DNA from: SB11 sp943370295
GTDB taxonomy: Bacteria; Bacteroidota; Bacteroidia; UBA8524
Direction of reading: 5' to 3'
Length of the DNA: 64,000 nt
Assembly: GCA_943370295.1 (NCBI GenBank)
Contig: CALRQL020000003.1
Span: forward strand, 186,001 to 250,000
Shown here in pieces: positions 28,680 to 38,402 of the stretch (position 1 is the first letter of the stretch; each line of letters begins with the position of its first letter). The translations under genes were made by a program, and so were the position numbers. The notes beneath the pieces were generated by a model. The model was not told where the DNA came from. It did no database searches and saw nothing but the letters and a program-made list of their open reading frames with translations.

Positions 28680-30731
28680 TTAATAGTTAAGTAACCATGT
28701 AATTTTTTCGGTTACTTTTTCGGCGTTTGGCAATATTTCTTTTTCAAGCCCCATGTTTAGCGGTATGGCAGGAATATTTGCCGTGCCCAACGTTTGCACC
28801 GGAGCATCTAATTGCTGGAAACACTGGTTGCTGATACGGCCTGCGATGGCTTCGGCAAATGAGTTACGTAGCGTTTCTTCGGTAAGTACCAATACTTTGC
28901 CGTGGCGTTTGGTAGCTTCAAAAATGGCTTCGTCGTCGCAGGGGTTCAAGGTGCGCAAGTCTAATATTTCTACTTGTCCGGGGAAATTTTTAGCCGCTAA
29001 CAGCGCCCAATATACACCCATACCGTAAGTAACAATCGCAACGCTTTCGCCGTTTTCTTGCATTTCTGCATCGGCGTGCTGCACTATACGGGCTTTGCCC
29101 AAGGGTATTACATAATCTTCAGAAGGTTCGGGGGTTTTGGCAGCTTCGGTACCGGGCATTTTGCTCCAGTAAATCCCTTTGTGTTCAAACACTACCACGG
29201 GGTTAGGGTCGTAGTAAGCTGCTTTCAAAAGACCTTTCATATCGGCAGCATTGCTGGGATATACTATTTTGATGCCTTTTATCTGCAAGATGCTCGATTC
29301 TACCGTGCCTGAGTGGTAAGGGCCTCCGCCTCCGTATGCACCTGTAGGAATACGGATAACAGCACTTACGGGGTATTTACCCATGGTAAGGTAGCACGAT
29401 TTTGAAAGCTCGGTTACCAATTGGTTTACTCCCGGCCATATATAATCGGCAAATTGTATTTCAACAATAGGTTTCACCCCTACTGCACTCATGCCCGCCG
29501 TTGAACCTACAATGTAGGCTTCTTGTATCGGGGTGTTAAATACACGGTTATCACCGTATTTGCCTGCTAAGGTGGCTGCTTCGCGGAATACACCGCCCAA
29601 CCTGCGGCCCACATCTTGCCCGTAAAAAATGGCTTCAGGGTGGTTGCGCAAAATTTCGTCCATAGCAAACAAGGCGGCATCAACCATTATCACAGGGTCT
29701 TTTCCTGCGGGGCTGCGCTCGCCTTTTTCCTCGGTAATGGGCGTAGGTGCAAACTCATGCAACAACGCAGTTGAGGGGTCAGGGTCGGGTGAATTTACTG
29801 CACGGTCAAACTCGGCAGTAATATAGGTACGGGCATTTTCTAGCTTTTCATCCAACGATGCTTCGCTTTCGCCCAACTCAATCAATAATTTTCTAAGACG
29901 TGGAAATGGGTCGATGCTGGTGTGCTTGGCCATATCCTCATCCGTACGGTACCATTCTTTACGTACACCTGATGTGTGGTGACCCAACAACGGCACTTTT
30001 ACGTGCACCAACAAAGGTTTACGTTTGGTGCGCACATATTCAATGGCTTTACCCATTTGCTCGTAGCACTCCACAAAATCGCTGCCGTCTATACGTTGGC
30101 GTTTCAAGCCTTTAAACCCTGCGGCATATTCGTAGGCATCCATGGCGCGCATTTCATCGCCGCTGGCAGAGATACCCCAATCATTATCTTGTACTAAATA
30201 TAATATAGGCAAATCAGCCAATACCGCCATTTGGAAGGCTTCGGCTACTTCGCCCTCGGTTACTGAACCATCTCCCAATGAGCAAAGCACCACCGGTTTC
30301 TCAATGCTTTGCAACAAGTTTTGCTTCTCAAGGTATTGCACCCCGTGCGCCATACCCGTAGCGGGTATTGCCTGCATACCCGTAGCACTGCTTTGGTGCG
30401 GCATTTTGGGCATATTAGGGCGGTTTAGTGATGGGTGTGCATAGTAGGTACGGCCGCCTGAAAAGGGGTCTTCGGCTTTGGCCAACAGTTGCAGCATCAG
30501 TTCGTAGGGAGTCATACCCATACCCAACAGCATACTTTCATCACGGTAATAGGGTGCTGCGTAGTCGTGGGGTTTAAGCTGCATCCCTGCGGCAAGTTGT
30601 ATCGCTTCGTGTCCTTTTGAAGTTGAATGTACGTATTTGCAAATCTGGCGGTTGGCATCGTAGGTCTCAGCCATAGCGCGGGCGTTGCACATCATTTCAA
30701 AAGCACGGAGCAGTATATCTTTGGTTACCAT
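28680..30731 (-). CDS. 2-oxoacid dehydrogenase E1, fused alpha and beta subunits
   Basis: A thiamine-diphosphate enzyme of the branched-chain or pyruvate dehydrogenase type. The alpha part (about 1-320) has HSTSKGHEAIQLAAGM, the ThDP motif GDGSVTEGEVAEAFQMA...N and YRTDED. The beta part (about 345-680) has YGQDVGRRLGGVF, FNTPIQEAYIVGSTAGMS, EIQFADYIWPG and the C-terminal transketolase-like domain. This alpha-beta fusion is common in Bacteroidota. I prefer the ATG at 30731 (MVTKDILL) to one eight codons earlier. E2 and E3 are not in the window. Confidence 0.9.
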   Translation of the reverse strand: MVTKDILLRAFEMMCNARAMAETYDANRQICKYVHSTSKGHEAIQLAAGMQLKPHDYAAPYYRDESMLLGMGMTPYELMLQLLAKAEDPFSGGRTYYAHPSLNRPNMPKMPHQSSATGMQAIPATGMAHGVQYLEKQNLLQSIEKPVVLCSLGDGSVTEGEVAEAFQMAVLADLPILYLVQDNDWGISASGDEMRAMDAYEYAAGFKGLKRQRIDGSDFVECYEQMGKAIEYVRTKRKPLLVHVKVPLLGHHTSGVRKEWYRTDEDMAKHTSIDPFPRLRKLLIELGESEASLDEKLENARTYITAEFDRAVNSPDPDPSTALLHEFAPTPITEEKGERSPAGKDPVIMVDAALFAMDEILRNHPEAIFYGQDVGRRLGGVFREAATLAGKYGDNRVFNTPIQEAYIVGSTAGMSAVGVKPIVEIQFADYIWPGVNQLVTELSKSCYLTMGKYPVSAVIRIPTGAYGGGGPYHSGTVESSILQIKGIKIVYPSNAADMKGLLKAAYYDPNPVVVFEHKGIYWSKMPGTEAAKTPEPSEDYVIPLGKARIVQHADAEMQENGESVAIVTYGMGVYWALLAAKNFPGQVEILDLRTLNPCDDEAIFEATKRHGKVLVLTEETLRNSFAEAIAGRISNQCFQQLDAPVQTLGTANIPAIPLNMGLEKEILPNAEKVTEKITWLLNY

Positions 30732-30911
30732 TAGGCGAAAAAAAAGAAAGCGCAATGTTAGTAAAAAATGGGGGGGATTGCGAATGTTTACCTCGTGTAT
30801 TATTTGAATGGCTTTTTTGTTATTTAAAGAGACGGTTGCAATGCTACTTTACATGATGGCACAGGGGCTGTGGATTACTAGATTACCCCTCCGGATAAAT
30901 TATTAGCTTGG

Positions 30912-31020
30912 CATTTTAACAGGATTGAAATCCTGTTCTGATAAGATTACTTTTTAGGAGCGGACTTAAGTCCGTTCCTAAAAGGTAATTACAAAAACGG
31001 TGGATTTCAATCCGCCGAAA
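30912..31020. repeat. REP-like palindromic repeat, GGACTTAAGTCC family, copy 3
   Basis: AACAGGATTGAAATCCTGTT, then AGGAGCGGACTTAAGTCCG with inverted flanks, ending CGGTGGATTTCAATCCGCC. It is followed at 31021-31081 by the CCCGATAACACATC / CCCAATAGTCGCC segment shared with 15720-15860. The remainder of the 30732-31085 gap holds no gene. Confidence 0.85.
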
Positions 31021-31085
31021 AGTCCCCGATAACACATCTCCCAACATCCCAATAGTCGCCTTCCCTTGCAGGCGAAGGCGTAATT

Positions 31086-31859
31086 TTAGTACTTCTCCTC
31101 TACACCCAGTGCAAAAAGAGCATAATCATATTTTACAGGGTCTGCAGGGTCAAGCCTGCGTAATTGCTCCGTTAGTTCTAAGGCCGCTTGCCAATCGGCG
31201 GCAGTTCGTTTCAAAATCCCTAATCCTATTGCCACCCTGTGCACGTGGGTATCTAAAGGGCACACCAGTTGTGCGGGGCTTATCTTTTTCCAAATGCCAA
31301 AATCAACCCCCATGCCATCATTACGCACCATCCAGCGCAAAAACATATTCAGCCGTTTGCAAGCCGATTTTTTTGCGGGGGTAGCTACGTGTTTCATAGT
31401 GCGCTGCGGATAGTAAGGCAAACTGAAAAACAACCGGTTAAAACCTATCAATGCTTTTTCGGTAGTTGCGTCTTGGGTGGTTATGTGTTGCGCAAAGGCA
31501 TCTTCAAGAGTTTTATGTTTTCGGTAGTATTGAGTGAAGAACTCAATAAAATACAGTAAGTCGGTATCGTTAAATGTTCTGTGAACAAATCCGGCAAACC
31601 GTTCACGTTCATGCTCGTGATGGTTAAGCAAAAAATCGTGGGGGGCATTGTCCATCCAACCCATTAGTTTTTTACAATTGGCAATAATGGTGGTTCGCTG
31701 TCCCCATGCCAGTGTAGCCGCAAAAAAAGCAGCCACCTCAATATCCTGTTTATTGGTAAACAAATGCGGAATACAAACAGGGTCGTTCTCAACAAACGCA
31801 GGGCGATTGTATTGGGCAACTTTGGTATCTAAAAAATCTTTCAGCTGTTGGTTTACCAA
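31086..31859 (-). CDS. TIGR02757 family protein
   Basis: A 257-residue soluble protein that matches the TIGR02757/DUF2400 group: DPVCIPHLFTNKQDIEVAAFFAATLAWGQRTTII near the N-terminus, KKSACKRLNMFLRWMVRNDGMGVDFGIWKKI in the middle and LVCPLDTHVHRVA later. The helix-hairpin-helix-like arrangement and the final Asp region recall DNA glycosylases (endonuclease III-like), but the function is not established. It overlaps the PrsW gene by 7 bases. Confidence 0.85.
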   Translation of the reverse strand: MVNQQLKDFLDTKVAQYNRPAFVENDPVCIPHLFTNKQDIEVAAFFAATLAWGQRTTIIANCKKLMGWMDNAPHDFLLNHHEHERERFAGFVHRTFNDTDLLYFIEFFTQYYRKHKTLEDAFAQHITTQDATTEKALIGFNRLFFSLPYYPQRTMKHVATPAKKSACKRLNMFLRWMVRNDGMGVDFGIWKKISPAQLVCPLDTHVHRVAIGLGILKRTAADWQAALELTEQLRRLDPADPVKYDYALFALGVEEKY

Positions 31860-32551
31860 GGCAAGGCTTTTTTAAACGGCGACCCGTTTTGATGAATACG
31901 GATGGCCCTGAACGATAAAAACAAAGCAACTACCAACGATACCATAGCACCTATGGCAAGGTTGGGATAATTATTAAGCATGAGTAAAAAATCATAGGTG
32001 CCGTGAAAAAACACCGCCCCAAGTAATCCCAGCAAAATATAGACTGTACGGAAATTGGGTTTAAATTTGGCCATGCCGACAAAGTAGCCCATAATTACAG
32101 CAAACGATGCGTGTGCCGGAACGGCCGTAAGCATTCGCAGCAAGGCAGTAGTGTAGTTGCCTGTGCCTTCCATAAAAACATACAGTACGTTTTCAAGCGT
32201 GGCAAAGCCCATACTTATCATTACGGCATACGTAATACCGTCAAAAGGCTCATCAAAAAAGGGTTTTCGGTAAAAACGGCGTAAAAAAATAAACTTGGCT
32301 CCTTCTTCGGCAAAGGCCACCGTTACAAACGCATACAAAAAGGTATCAGTAACACTGCTGCCGCCATCCAAAAAGGGAACTTTGGACAAACTTATCGACG
32401 CTATAACGGCAGGAATTGTGCTAACAATACCTAATACAAAAGCCCACACCAGTTGGCGAAAAGGCTCGCGGTCGTATCTGTCTTTTAAGTAAACAAACAA
32501 GGCAATAGCAATACCCGGACCGATGGTGAGTGCCAGTAGCAAAATATCCAT
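31853..32551 (-). CDS. prsW: PrsW family intramembrane protease
   Basis: A multi-pass membrane protein of 232 residues. I took the ATG at 32551 (MDILLLALTIGPGIAIALFVY); upstream codons lie in non-coding-looking sequence. It has the PrsW motifs EEGAKF in a membrane helix, FDGITYAVMISMGFATLENVLYV, and late HGTYDF. In Bacillus PrsW starts anti-sigma factor degradation; here no anti-sigma gene is adjacent. Confidence 0.87.
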   Translation of the reverse strand: MDILLLALTIGPGIAIALFVYLKDRYDREPFRQLVWAFVLGIVSTIPAVIASISLSKVPFLDGGSSVTDTFLYAFVTVAFAEEGAKFIFLRRFYRKPFFDEPFDGITYAVMISMGFATLENVLYVFMEGTGNYTTALLRMLTAVPAHASFAVIMGYFVGMAKFKPNFRTVYILLGLLGAVFFHGTYDFLLMLNNYPNLAIGAMVSLVVALFLSFRAIRIHQNGSPFKKALPW

Positions 32552-32729
32552 TTGTGCTGCAAGATACCAAAAAACCGATAACAGGCGGCAAGCCTTACGT
32601 TGTCGCCATTTGTCCGTTTTGCACACAGATTGCAAAAATATATTTGCAACATTGGGCAATTGATAAAAAAGTAGTGTTATTTTGCAGGTTCTTAAAATAC
32701 GTGGGCACTTTTACAGCAGAGATTTTTGG

Positions 32730-33752
32730 ATGAACCCTTTTAGCTTTTTAACGCAAGAATTAGCCATAGACCTGGGTACCGCAAATACCCTGATTATTAC
32801 CAGAGATAAGGTAGTAGTTGACGAACCGTCGATAATAGCAGTACATCGCGGCTCCGGTCAGGTGGTGGCTATTGGCAACCAAGCCATGCAAATGCACGGC
32901 AAGACCCACGAAGACATTAAAACTATCCGACCGCTAAAAGATGGTGTTATTGCCGACTTTAACGCTGCTGAGCAGATGATACGCGGGATGATAAAAATGA
33001 TAAACCCCGGCCGTAAACTTTTTACCCCCAACCTTCGCATGGTTATTTGTATCCCTTCAGGTATTACTGAGGTGGAAAAACGTGCTGTAAAAGACAGTGC
33101 TGAGCGTGCAGGCGGTAAAGAGGTGTACATGATACACGAGCCAATGGCTGCTGCAATTGGTATCGGTATAGATGTATCAGAGCCGATGGGTAACATGATT
33201 ATTGATATAGGCGGGGGTACTACCGAAATTGCGGTAATAGCCTTGGGCGGTATTGTGTGCGACCAAAGTATACGTGTGGCAGGAGATGAATTTACTGCCG
33301 ATATTATGGATTATATGCGCCGCCAACACAACCTGTTGGTAGGTGAGCGTACAGCTGAACGTATGAAAATTGAAGTAGGCAGTGCTTTGAGCGAATTGGA
33401 AAACCCACCCGAAGATTTTGCGGTAAACGGCCGTGACTTGATGACGGGTATCCCTAAGCAGATAAAAGTTAACTACTCTGAGATTGCTTTGGCGTTGGAT
33501 AAATCCATCTCAAAAATTGAAGAAGCTATTTTGAGGGCCTTGGAATTAACCCCGCCCGAACTTTCAGCCGATATTTTCCAAACAGGTTTATACCTAACCG
33601 GCGGCGGGGCGTTGCTTCGCGGCTTGGACAAACGTATTGCAGCGAAAACAAAGCTACCTGTGTATGTTGCTGATGATCCGCTTAGGGCGGTAGTTAGGGG
33701 CACCGGTATTGCCTTGAAAAACGTTGACACATTTAAGTTTTTAATGACTTGA
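32730..33752 (+). CDS. mreB: rod-shape determining actin-like protein MreB
   Basis: A 340-residue actin-family ATPase that organises lateral wall synthesis. It has the phosphate-1 motif AIDLGTANTLI, VDEPSIIAV, VCIPSGITEVEKRAVKDSAERAG, phosphate-2 IIDIGGGTTEIAVIALGG and adenosine motif YLTGGGALLRGLD. I chose the ATG at 32730 because it starts the normal N-terminus. It is the first gene of a five-gene elongasome operon (mreB, mreC, mreD, mrdA, rodA) running to 38242. Confidence 0.97.
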   Translation: MNPFSFLTQELAIDLGTANTLIITRDKVVVDEPSIIAVHRGSGQVVAIGNQAMQMHGKTHEDIKTIRPLKDGVIADFNAAEQMIRGMIKMINPGRKLFTPNLRMVICIPSGITEVEKRAVKDSAERAGGKEVYMIHEPMAAAIGIGIDVSEPMGNMIIDIGGGTTEIAVIALGGIVCDQSIRVAGDEFTADIMDYMRRQHNLLVGERTAERMKIEVGSALSELENPPEDFAVNGRDLMTGIPKQIKVNYSEIALALDKSISKIEEAILRALELTPPELSADIFQTGLYLTGGGALLRGLDKRIAAKTKLPVYVADDPLRAVVRGTGIALKNVDTFKFLMT

Positions 33753-33774
33753 TGAAAGGGGGTAGGATAGTACC

Positions 33775-34611
33775 ATGCGCAACCTGCTGCTGTTTATAGC
33801 CCGCTACCATTTATTTTTCATTTTCTTACTGCTACAAGGTATTTCGCTTTTTCTTATCGTACAGCAAAACTATTATCAACGCGCTGTATTTGTAAACACT
33901 TCTAACCAAGTTACAGGCCAGTTTTACCAACGGGTAAGTGATGTAAAGGAGTATTTTAGCCTGCGCACCGTAAACGATGCCCTTGCTGCTGAAAATGCCC
34001 GCCTGCGCGCACAGTTAAAAGAATCTCAATACGTAGATACCAGTAAATTCGGGATAAAAGAAGACACTACCCTGCATCAAAAGTACACCTACATTGATGC
34101 CGACGTAATACGTAACACCGTAAACTTTAAAAACAACTACTTAACCCTTAACAGGGGTAGCAAGCACGGTGTAATTGAAGGTATGGGTGTGATAAGCAGT
34201 GAAGGCGTAGCCGGTACTGTTTACAAAGTATCAACAAACTTTTGTACGGTAATTTCATTACTGAATACGAACACCCGAATCCCCCCCAAAATAGAAGGTA
34301 ACGATTATTTTGGTACCCTTACGTGGGATGGTAAAGACCCCCGTTTTGCTTCGTTGGAACAAATAAACATGCACGTGCCTGTGAAAGAAGGGCAACGTGT
34401 AGTTACCAGCAACTACAGCAAGATTTATCCCGAAAACATTCCTATTGGTACTATTGAAACTAAGTATGTACCACCGGGTGAAAACTTTTATAAAATTAAG
34501 GTTCGCCTGTTTACTAATTTTGAAACATTACGCAAGGTGTATATTGTGAAAAACCTATTGCAGGCAGAGCAAGACACTTTGGAAAGAAGGAGCGACATTG
34601 ACCCCAGGTAG
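33775..34611 (+). CDS. mreC: rod-shape determining protein MreC
   Basis: A 278-residue bitopic membrane protein: one N-terminal helix (LLLFIARYHLFFIFLLLQGISLFLIV), a coiled coil (about residues 60-85, with LAAENARLRAQLKES) and a periplasmic beta-barrel pair. Conserved features are NYLTLNRGSKHGVIEGMGV, GVAGTVYKVS and VVTSNYSKIYPENIPIGTI. It links MreB to the wall synthases. It ends 14 bases inside the mreD start region. Confidence 0.93.
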   Translation: MRNLLLFIARYHLFFIFLLLQGISLFLIVQQNYYQRAVFVNTSNQVTGQFYQRVSDVKEYFSLRTVNDALAAENARLRAQLKESQYVDTSKFGIKEDTTLHQKYTYIDADVIRNTVNFKNNYLTLNRGSKHGVIEGMGVISSEGVAGTVYKVSTNFCTVISLLNTNTRIPPKIEGNDYFGTLTWDGKDPRFASLEQINMHVPVKEGQRVVTSNYSKIYPENIPIGTIETKYVPPGENFYKIKVRLFTNFETLRKVYIVKNLLQAEQDTLERRSDIDPR

Positions 34612-35122
34612 TATAATACGGTACACATTGATGTTTATAATGCTGTTGCTATTGCAAACAGTGGTTATAGACCCTATAAACCTTGGTGCATACGCCACAC
34701 CGGTGTTGTATGTGCTGTTTATAATGTTGTGGCCTACCAATGTGAAACCCTGGGTTACTCTTGTGGTGTGTTTTGCAGCCGGTCAAATAGCCGATATTTT
34801 TTCGGCAACGGGTGGCATACATTCATTTACTATGGTATTAACGGCGCTGGTACGTCATTACATTCAGCCCCTTTTTGTGAGTAAAGACGAGGCTGAAAAA
34901 GCTTACGAACCCAATTTATTTAACTTGGGCTACCGTTTGTTTTTCTTTTATGCACTTAGCCTCACATTAACGTACCACATCGTTTTCAGCTTTTTGGAAA
35001 AATTCTCGTTTCACTACTTTTTTTCCACGCTTGCCACGGCCATCATCAGCACACTACTATCTGTAGTGATGATATTTTTAATACAGTTACTATTTTATAG
35101 GATAAGGCCAGAAGAGGTATGA
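34598..35122 (+). CDS. mreD: rod-shape determining protein MreD
   Basis: A protein of about 174 residues with five or six membrane helices and few motifs, as usual for MreD. Identity comes from hydrophobicity (IMLLLLQTVVIDPINLG; LFIMLWPTNVKPW; AAGQIADIFSATGGIHSF) and position between mreC and mrdA. The TTG at 34598 overlaps mreC by 14 bases. An ATG at 34631 is an alternative. It overlaps mrdA by 4 bases. Confidence 0.85.
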   Translation: MTPGSIIRYTLMFIMLLLLQTVVIDPINLGAYATPVLYVLFIMLWPTNVKPWVTLVVCFAAGQIADIFSATGGIHSFTMVLTALVRHYIQPLFVSKDEAEKAYEPNLFNLGYRLFFFYALSLTLTYHIVFSFLEKFSFHYFFSTLATAIISTLLSVVMIFLIQLLFYRIRPEEV

Positions 35123-36960
35123 CATTATCAGAAAACCGCCACTTCTTGTACTATGCCATTTTCGGTATAGTGGGGCTGTCTATTGCCATCCGCTTATTTT
35201 ATCTTCAGGTAATTGATAAAAGTTACGAAGAACTTGCCCGCGATATATCACGACGTGAAATAGTTCAGTTTCCGCCACGCGGCCTTATTTATGACCGTAA
35301 TGGGGTGTTGCTGGTATATAACGATGTGATTTATGATTTGATGGTAGTGCCCAGGCAGGTGAAGGATTTGGATACTGCTGCCTTTTGCGACCTTCTGAAA
35401 ATTACCCGCGAGCAGTTTGTGGAAAAGATGAAGAAAGCCATTATTATGAATGGCGACCGTCGTTCATCTGTGTTTGAGAAACAAATCTCACCCAAGGCAT
35501 ACGCATCGTTTCAAGAAAAACTATTCAACTTTACGGGCTTTTTTATTGAGGTACGTACCGACCGTAAATACAATACGCACAGCATGGCACACGTGCTGGG
35601 TAATACGGGCGAGGTTTCTGAAAAAAGGATTGAGCAATCGAACGGATATTACCGGCAAGGTGAATTTGTAGGGCTTAACGGTATTGAGCGTTCTTATGAA
35701 GAACTGCTGCGCGGTACCAAAGGTGTGCGCAATATGATGGTGGACGTATGGGGACGTGAAATAGGCCCTTACAATGGCGGTGCCTTAGATACCGTACCTG
35801 CCAGCGGCACCAACTTGTACGTAACCTTAGATGCCGAGTTACAGGCATTGGGCGAAAAGCTGCTACAAAACAAAGTAGGTAGTGTGGTAGCCATTGAACC
35901 TTCAACGGGTGATATTTTGGCGTTGGTGAGCAGCCCCGGCTACGACCCCAATGAGTTTATAGGACGTGAACGCGGAAATAATTATATGAAGTTGCTGCGC
36001 GACCCCATGAGACCGCTTTTTAATCGCCCGCTAAATGCGCCATATCCTCCGGGTTCAGTATTTAAAATCATCGAATCGCTAATCGGACAACAAGAGGGCA
36101 CCCTTACTCCCCAAACCATGTATGGTTGCGGCGGCGGCTACCGCGTGGGTAATCACACCGTAAAATGCAGTCACCGTCACTATTCGCCGCTTGATTTGCG
36201 GGGTGCAATAGAACAAAGCTGTAACCCTTATTACTGTCAGGTATTTAGGGCGATTATGGACCAAAAGAAATTTAAAAGTACTGCCGAGGCATACGAAAAC
36301 TGGTACAAACACATGCAATCTTTTGGGGTGGGCACACAACTTGGGATAGACCTTTACGGAGAATCGAAAGGGATACTTTACCCCTATACTTATTTTGATA
36401 AGTTATATGGCAAAAACTCTTGGCGCAGTACCAACATTATCTCACTATCCATTGGGCAGGGCGAGGTAGGTATTACCCCTTTGCAAATGGCTAATGTGGT
36501 GGCTATTGTGGCCAACAGGGGCTATTTTATCACCCCGCATATTTTGAAGTACATAGGCGACGAGAAGAATGTACCCGACCAATTTACCAAGCGACGCTAT
36601 GCATCGGTTGATACCCAATACTATGAAGCAGTAGTAGAAGGTATGGCGCGTGTGGTGAATAACGGTACGGCGCGTATTGCACAAATAAAAGACATACAAG
36701 TGTGCGGCAAAACTGGTACTGCACAAAACCCACACGGCGACGACCACTCAGTATTTATTGGTTTCGCCCCCATGTATAATCCCAAAATTGCCATAGCGGT
36801 GGTGGTAGAAAACGGCGGTTTTGGTGCGCGTTGGGCAGCTCCTATTGCCAGTTTAATGATGGAGTTTTACCTAACCAACCATGCGCCAACCGCACGACCC
36901 GATTTGCAAAAGCGAATGGAAGAAGGAAACCTTATAAACAAAGCCCCCAATGTCCAATAA
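35119..36960 (+). CDS. mrdA: penicillin-binding protein 2
   Basis: A class B transpeptidase of the elongasome, 613 residues. It has an N-terminal membrane anchor (FLYYAIFGIVGLSIAIRLFYL), a pedestal domain with FPPRGLIYDRNG and GLNGIERSYEELLRG, and a transpeptidase domain with the SXXK nucleophile PPGSVFKI, SXN motif EQSCNPYY and KTG motif CGKTGTAQNP. It overlaps mreD and rodA, which shows tight translational coupling within the operon. Confidence 0.96.
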   Translation: MTLSENRHFLYYAIFGIVGLSIAIRLFYLQVIDKSYEELARDISRREIVQFPPRGLIYDRNGVLLVYNDVIYDLMVVPRQVKDLDTAAFCDLLKITREQFVEKMKKAIIMNGDRRSSVFEKQISPKAYASFQEKLFNFTGFFIEVRTDRKYNTHSMAHVLGNTGEVSEKRIEQSNGYYRQGEFVGLNGIERSYEELLRGTKGVRNMMVDVWGREIGPYNGGALDTVPASGTNLYVTLDAELQALGEKLLQNKVGSVVAIEPSTGDILALVSSPGYDPNEFIGRERGNNYMKLLRDPMRPLFNRPLNAPYPPGSVFKIIESLIGQQEGTLTPQTMYGCGGGYRVGNHTVKCSHRHYSPLDLRGAIEQSCNPYYCQVFRAIMDQKKFKSTAEAYENWYKHMQSFGVGTQLGIDLYGESKGILYPYTYFDKLYGKNSWRSTNIISLSIGQGEVGITPLQMANVVAIVANRGYFITPHILKYIGDEKNVPDQFTKRRYASVDTQYYEAVVEGMARVVNNGTARIAQIKDIQVCGKTGTAQNPHGDDHSVFIGFAPMYNPKIAIAVVVENGGFGARWAAPIASLMMEFYLTNHAPTARPDLQKRMEEGNLINKAPNVQ

Positions 36961-38242
36961 CGAGGAACGGATAATACGCTCAGGCACGTTTGATTGGCTT
37001 ACCATTTTCATTTATTTGATAATGGTAGGGTGGGGGTTTCTTGCCATCTATTCGGCGGATTACGATACTAACAGTCCCGGTATTTTTTCGTTAAACCATA
37101 GTTATGGCCGTCAGATAATATGGATTGGCGCATCGTTGGTAATTGCATTGGTAATATTACTGTTAGACCACCGTATTTATCCCGCCTTCGGTTATATCAT
37201 ATACGGTATTATTATACTCTCGCTCGTCTCCGTGTTCTTTCTTGTTACTAAACGCGTTGGGGGCGGTCTTTCATGGTTCGAGATTGGCTCATTCAAATTT
37301 CAACCCTCAGAGTTTGCCAAATTCGCTACTGCCCTTGCCCTTGCCAAATACCTGAGCGGATATGGTATCAGCTTTAAAGACACTAAAACACAGCTTATTT
37401 GCTTCGGTATAGTGTTACTGCCTATGGCTTTGGTATTGCTGCAAAACGATACCGGTAGCGCATTAGTATTTACGGCCTTTTTTCTTGCCCTGTTTCGCGA
37501 AGGACTTTCGGGCATTTGGTTGTTTAGCGCATTGTATGCAGGTATAGTATTCTTAGCCTCAATTCTGGTTGAGGATATTAATATTATCCTATTAACTCTA
37601 ACAGCCATTTCTGTCCTCATATTCTTATTAGTACGCAAAAACCGGTCAGCTATCTTTATACTGGTAGCTGTATGGGCGCTATCGTGCGGATTTTCATACA
37701 GTGTTGACTATTTGTATAACAATGTTCTAAAAGACCACCAGCGATTGCGTATTGAAGTTATGCTGGGTCGTGTTGACGACATTAAAGGCGTTGGGTATAA
37801 CGTATACCACAGTAAAGTAGCTATTGGTTCGGGCGGTATTTATGGTAAAGGTTTTTTACAAGGTACCCAAACCCGTTTGCGCTATGTGCCCGAACAAAAT
37901 ACTGATTTTATTTTTTGCACCATTGGTGAGGAGTATGGTTTTGTGGGCTCATTTGGGTTGGTGATTTTATTTGTGAGCTTGCTGGTGCGAATTGTACAAA
38001 TTGCCGAGCGGCAACGAAGCCGTTTTAACCGTGTGTATGCCTACGGGGTAGCATCGGTAATATTTTTGCACTTTACCATTAACCTATCAATGACGGTGGG
38101 GTTGTTTCCGGTAGTGGGTATCCCTTTGCCGTTTTTCAGCTACGGAGGGTCGTCGCTTTTAAGCTTCACTATTATGTTGTTTATATTGATACGATTGGAC
38201 GCAAACCGCACCAATGAAGTAAAAAGAGCTTTTGAGATATAA
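36950..38242 (+). CDS. rodA: SEDS glycosyltransferase RodA
   Basis: A peptidoglycan polymerase partner of PBP2, 430 residues with about ten membrane helices. Family motifs: GGLSWFEIGSFKFQPSEFAKFATALALAKYL, LLQNDTGSALVF, the extracellular loop AIGSGGIYGKGFLQGTQTRL with PEQNTDFIFCTIGEEYGF, and the final VGIPLPFFSYGGSSLLS. The central helical block around residues 180-240 is longer than in proteobacterial RodA. Last gene of the mre operon. Confidence 0.95.
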   Translation: MSNNEERIIRSGTFDWLTIFIYLIMVGWGFLAIYSADYDTNSPGIFSLNHSYGRQIIWIGASLVIALVILLLDHRIYPAFGYIIYGIIILSLVSVFFLVTKRVGGGLSWFEIGSFKFQPSEFAKFATALALAKYLSGYGISFKDTKTQLICFGIVLLPMALVLLQNDTGSALVFTAFFLALFREGLSGIWLFSALYAGIVFLASILVEDINIILLTLTAISVLIFLLVRKNRSAIFILVAVWALSCGFSYSVDYLYNNVLKDHQRLRIEVMLGRVDDIKGVGYNVYHSKVAIGSGGIYGKGFLQGTQTRLRYVPEQNTDFIFCTIGEEYGFVGSFGLVILFVSLLVRIVQIAERQRSRFNRVYAYGVASVIFLHFTINLSMTVGLFPVVGIPLPFFSYGGSSLLSFTIMLFILIRLDANRTNEVKRAFEI

Positions 38243-38402
38243 GGGGGTGATTTACTGCATTAAAAAACTTTAGAAAAAAAGTTGATTTATGATAAAATTT
38301 TAATGTTGTAACGGGCAATCATTACGAACAAATGTTAACTTTGGCACGTTTAACAGGTAGGTATCAAAAATTTAAACTTATAATACTTTTTCAAGGTAAT
38401 TT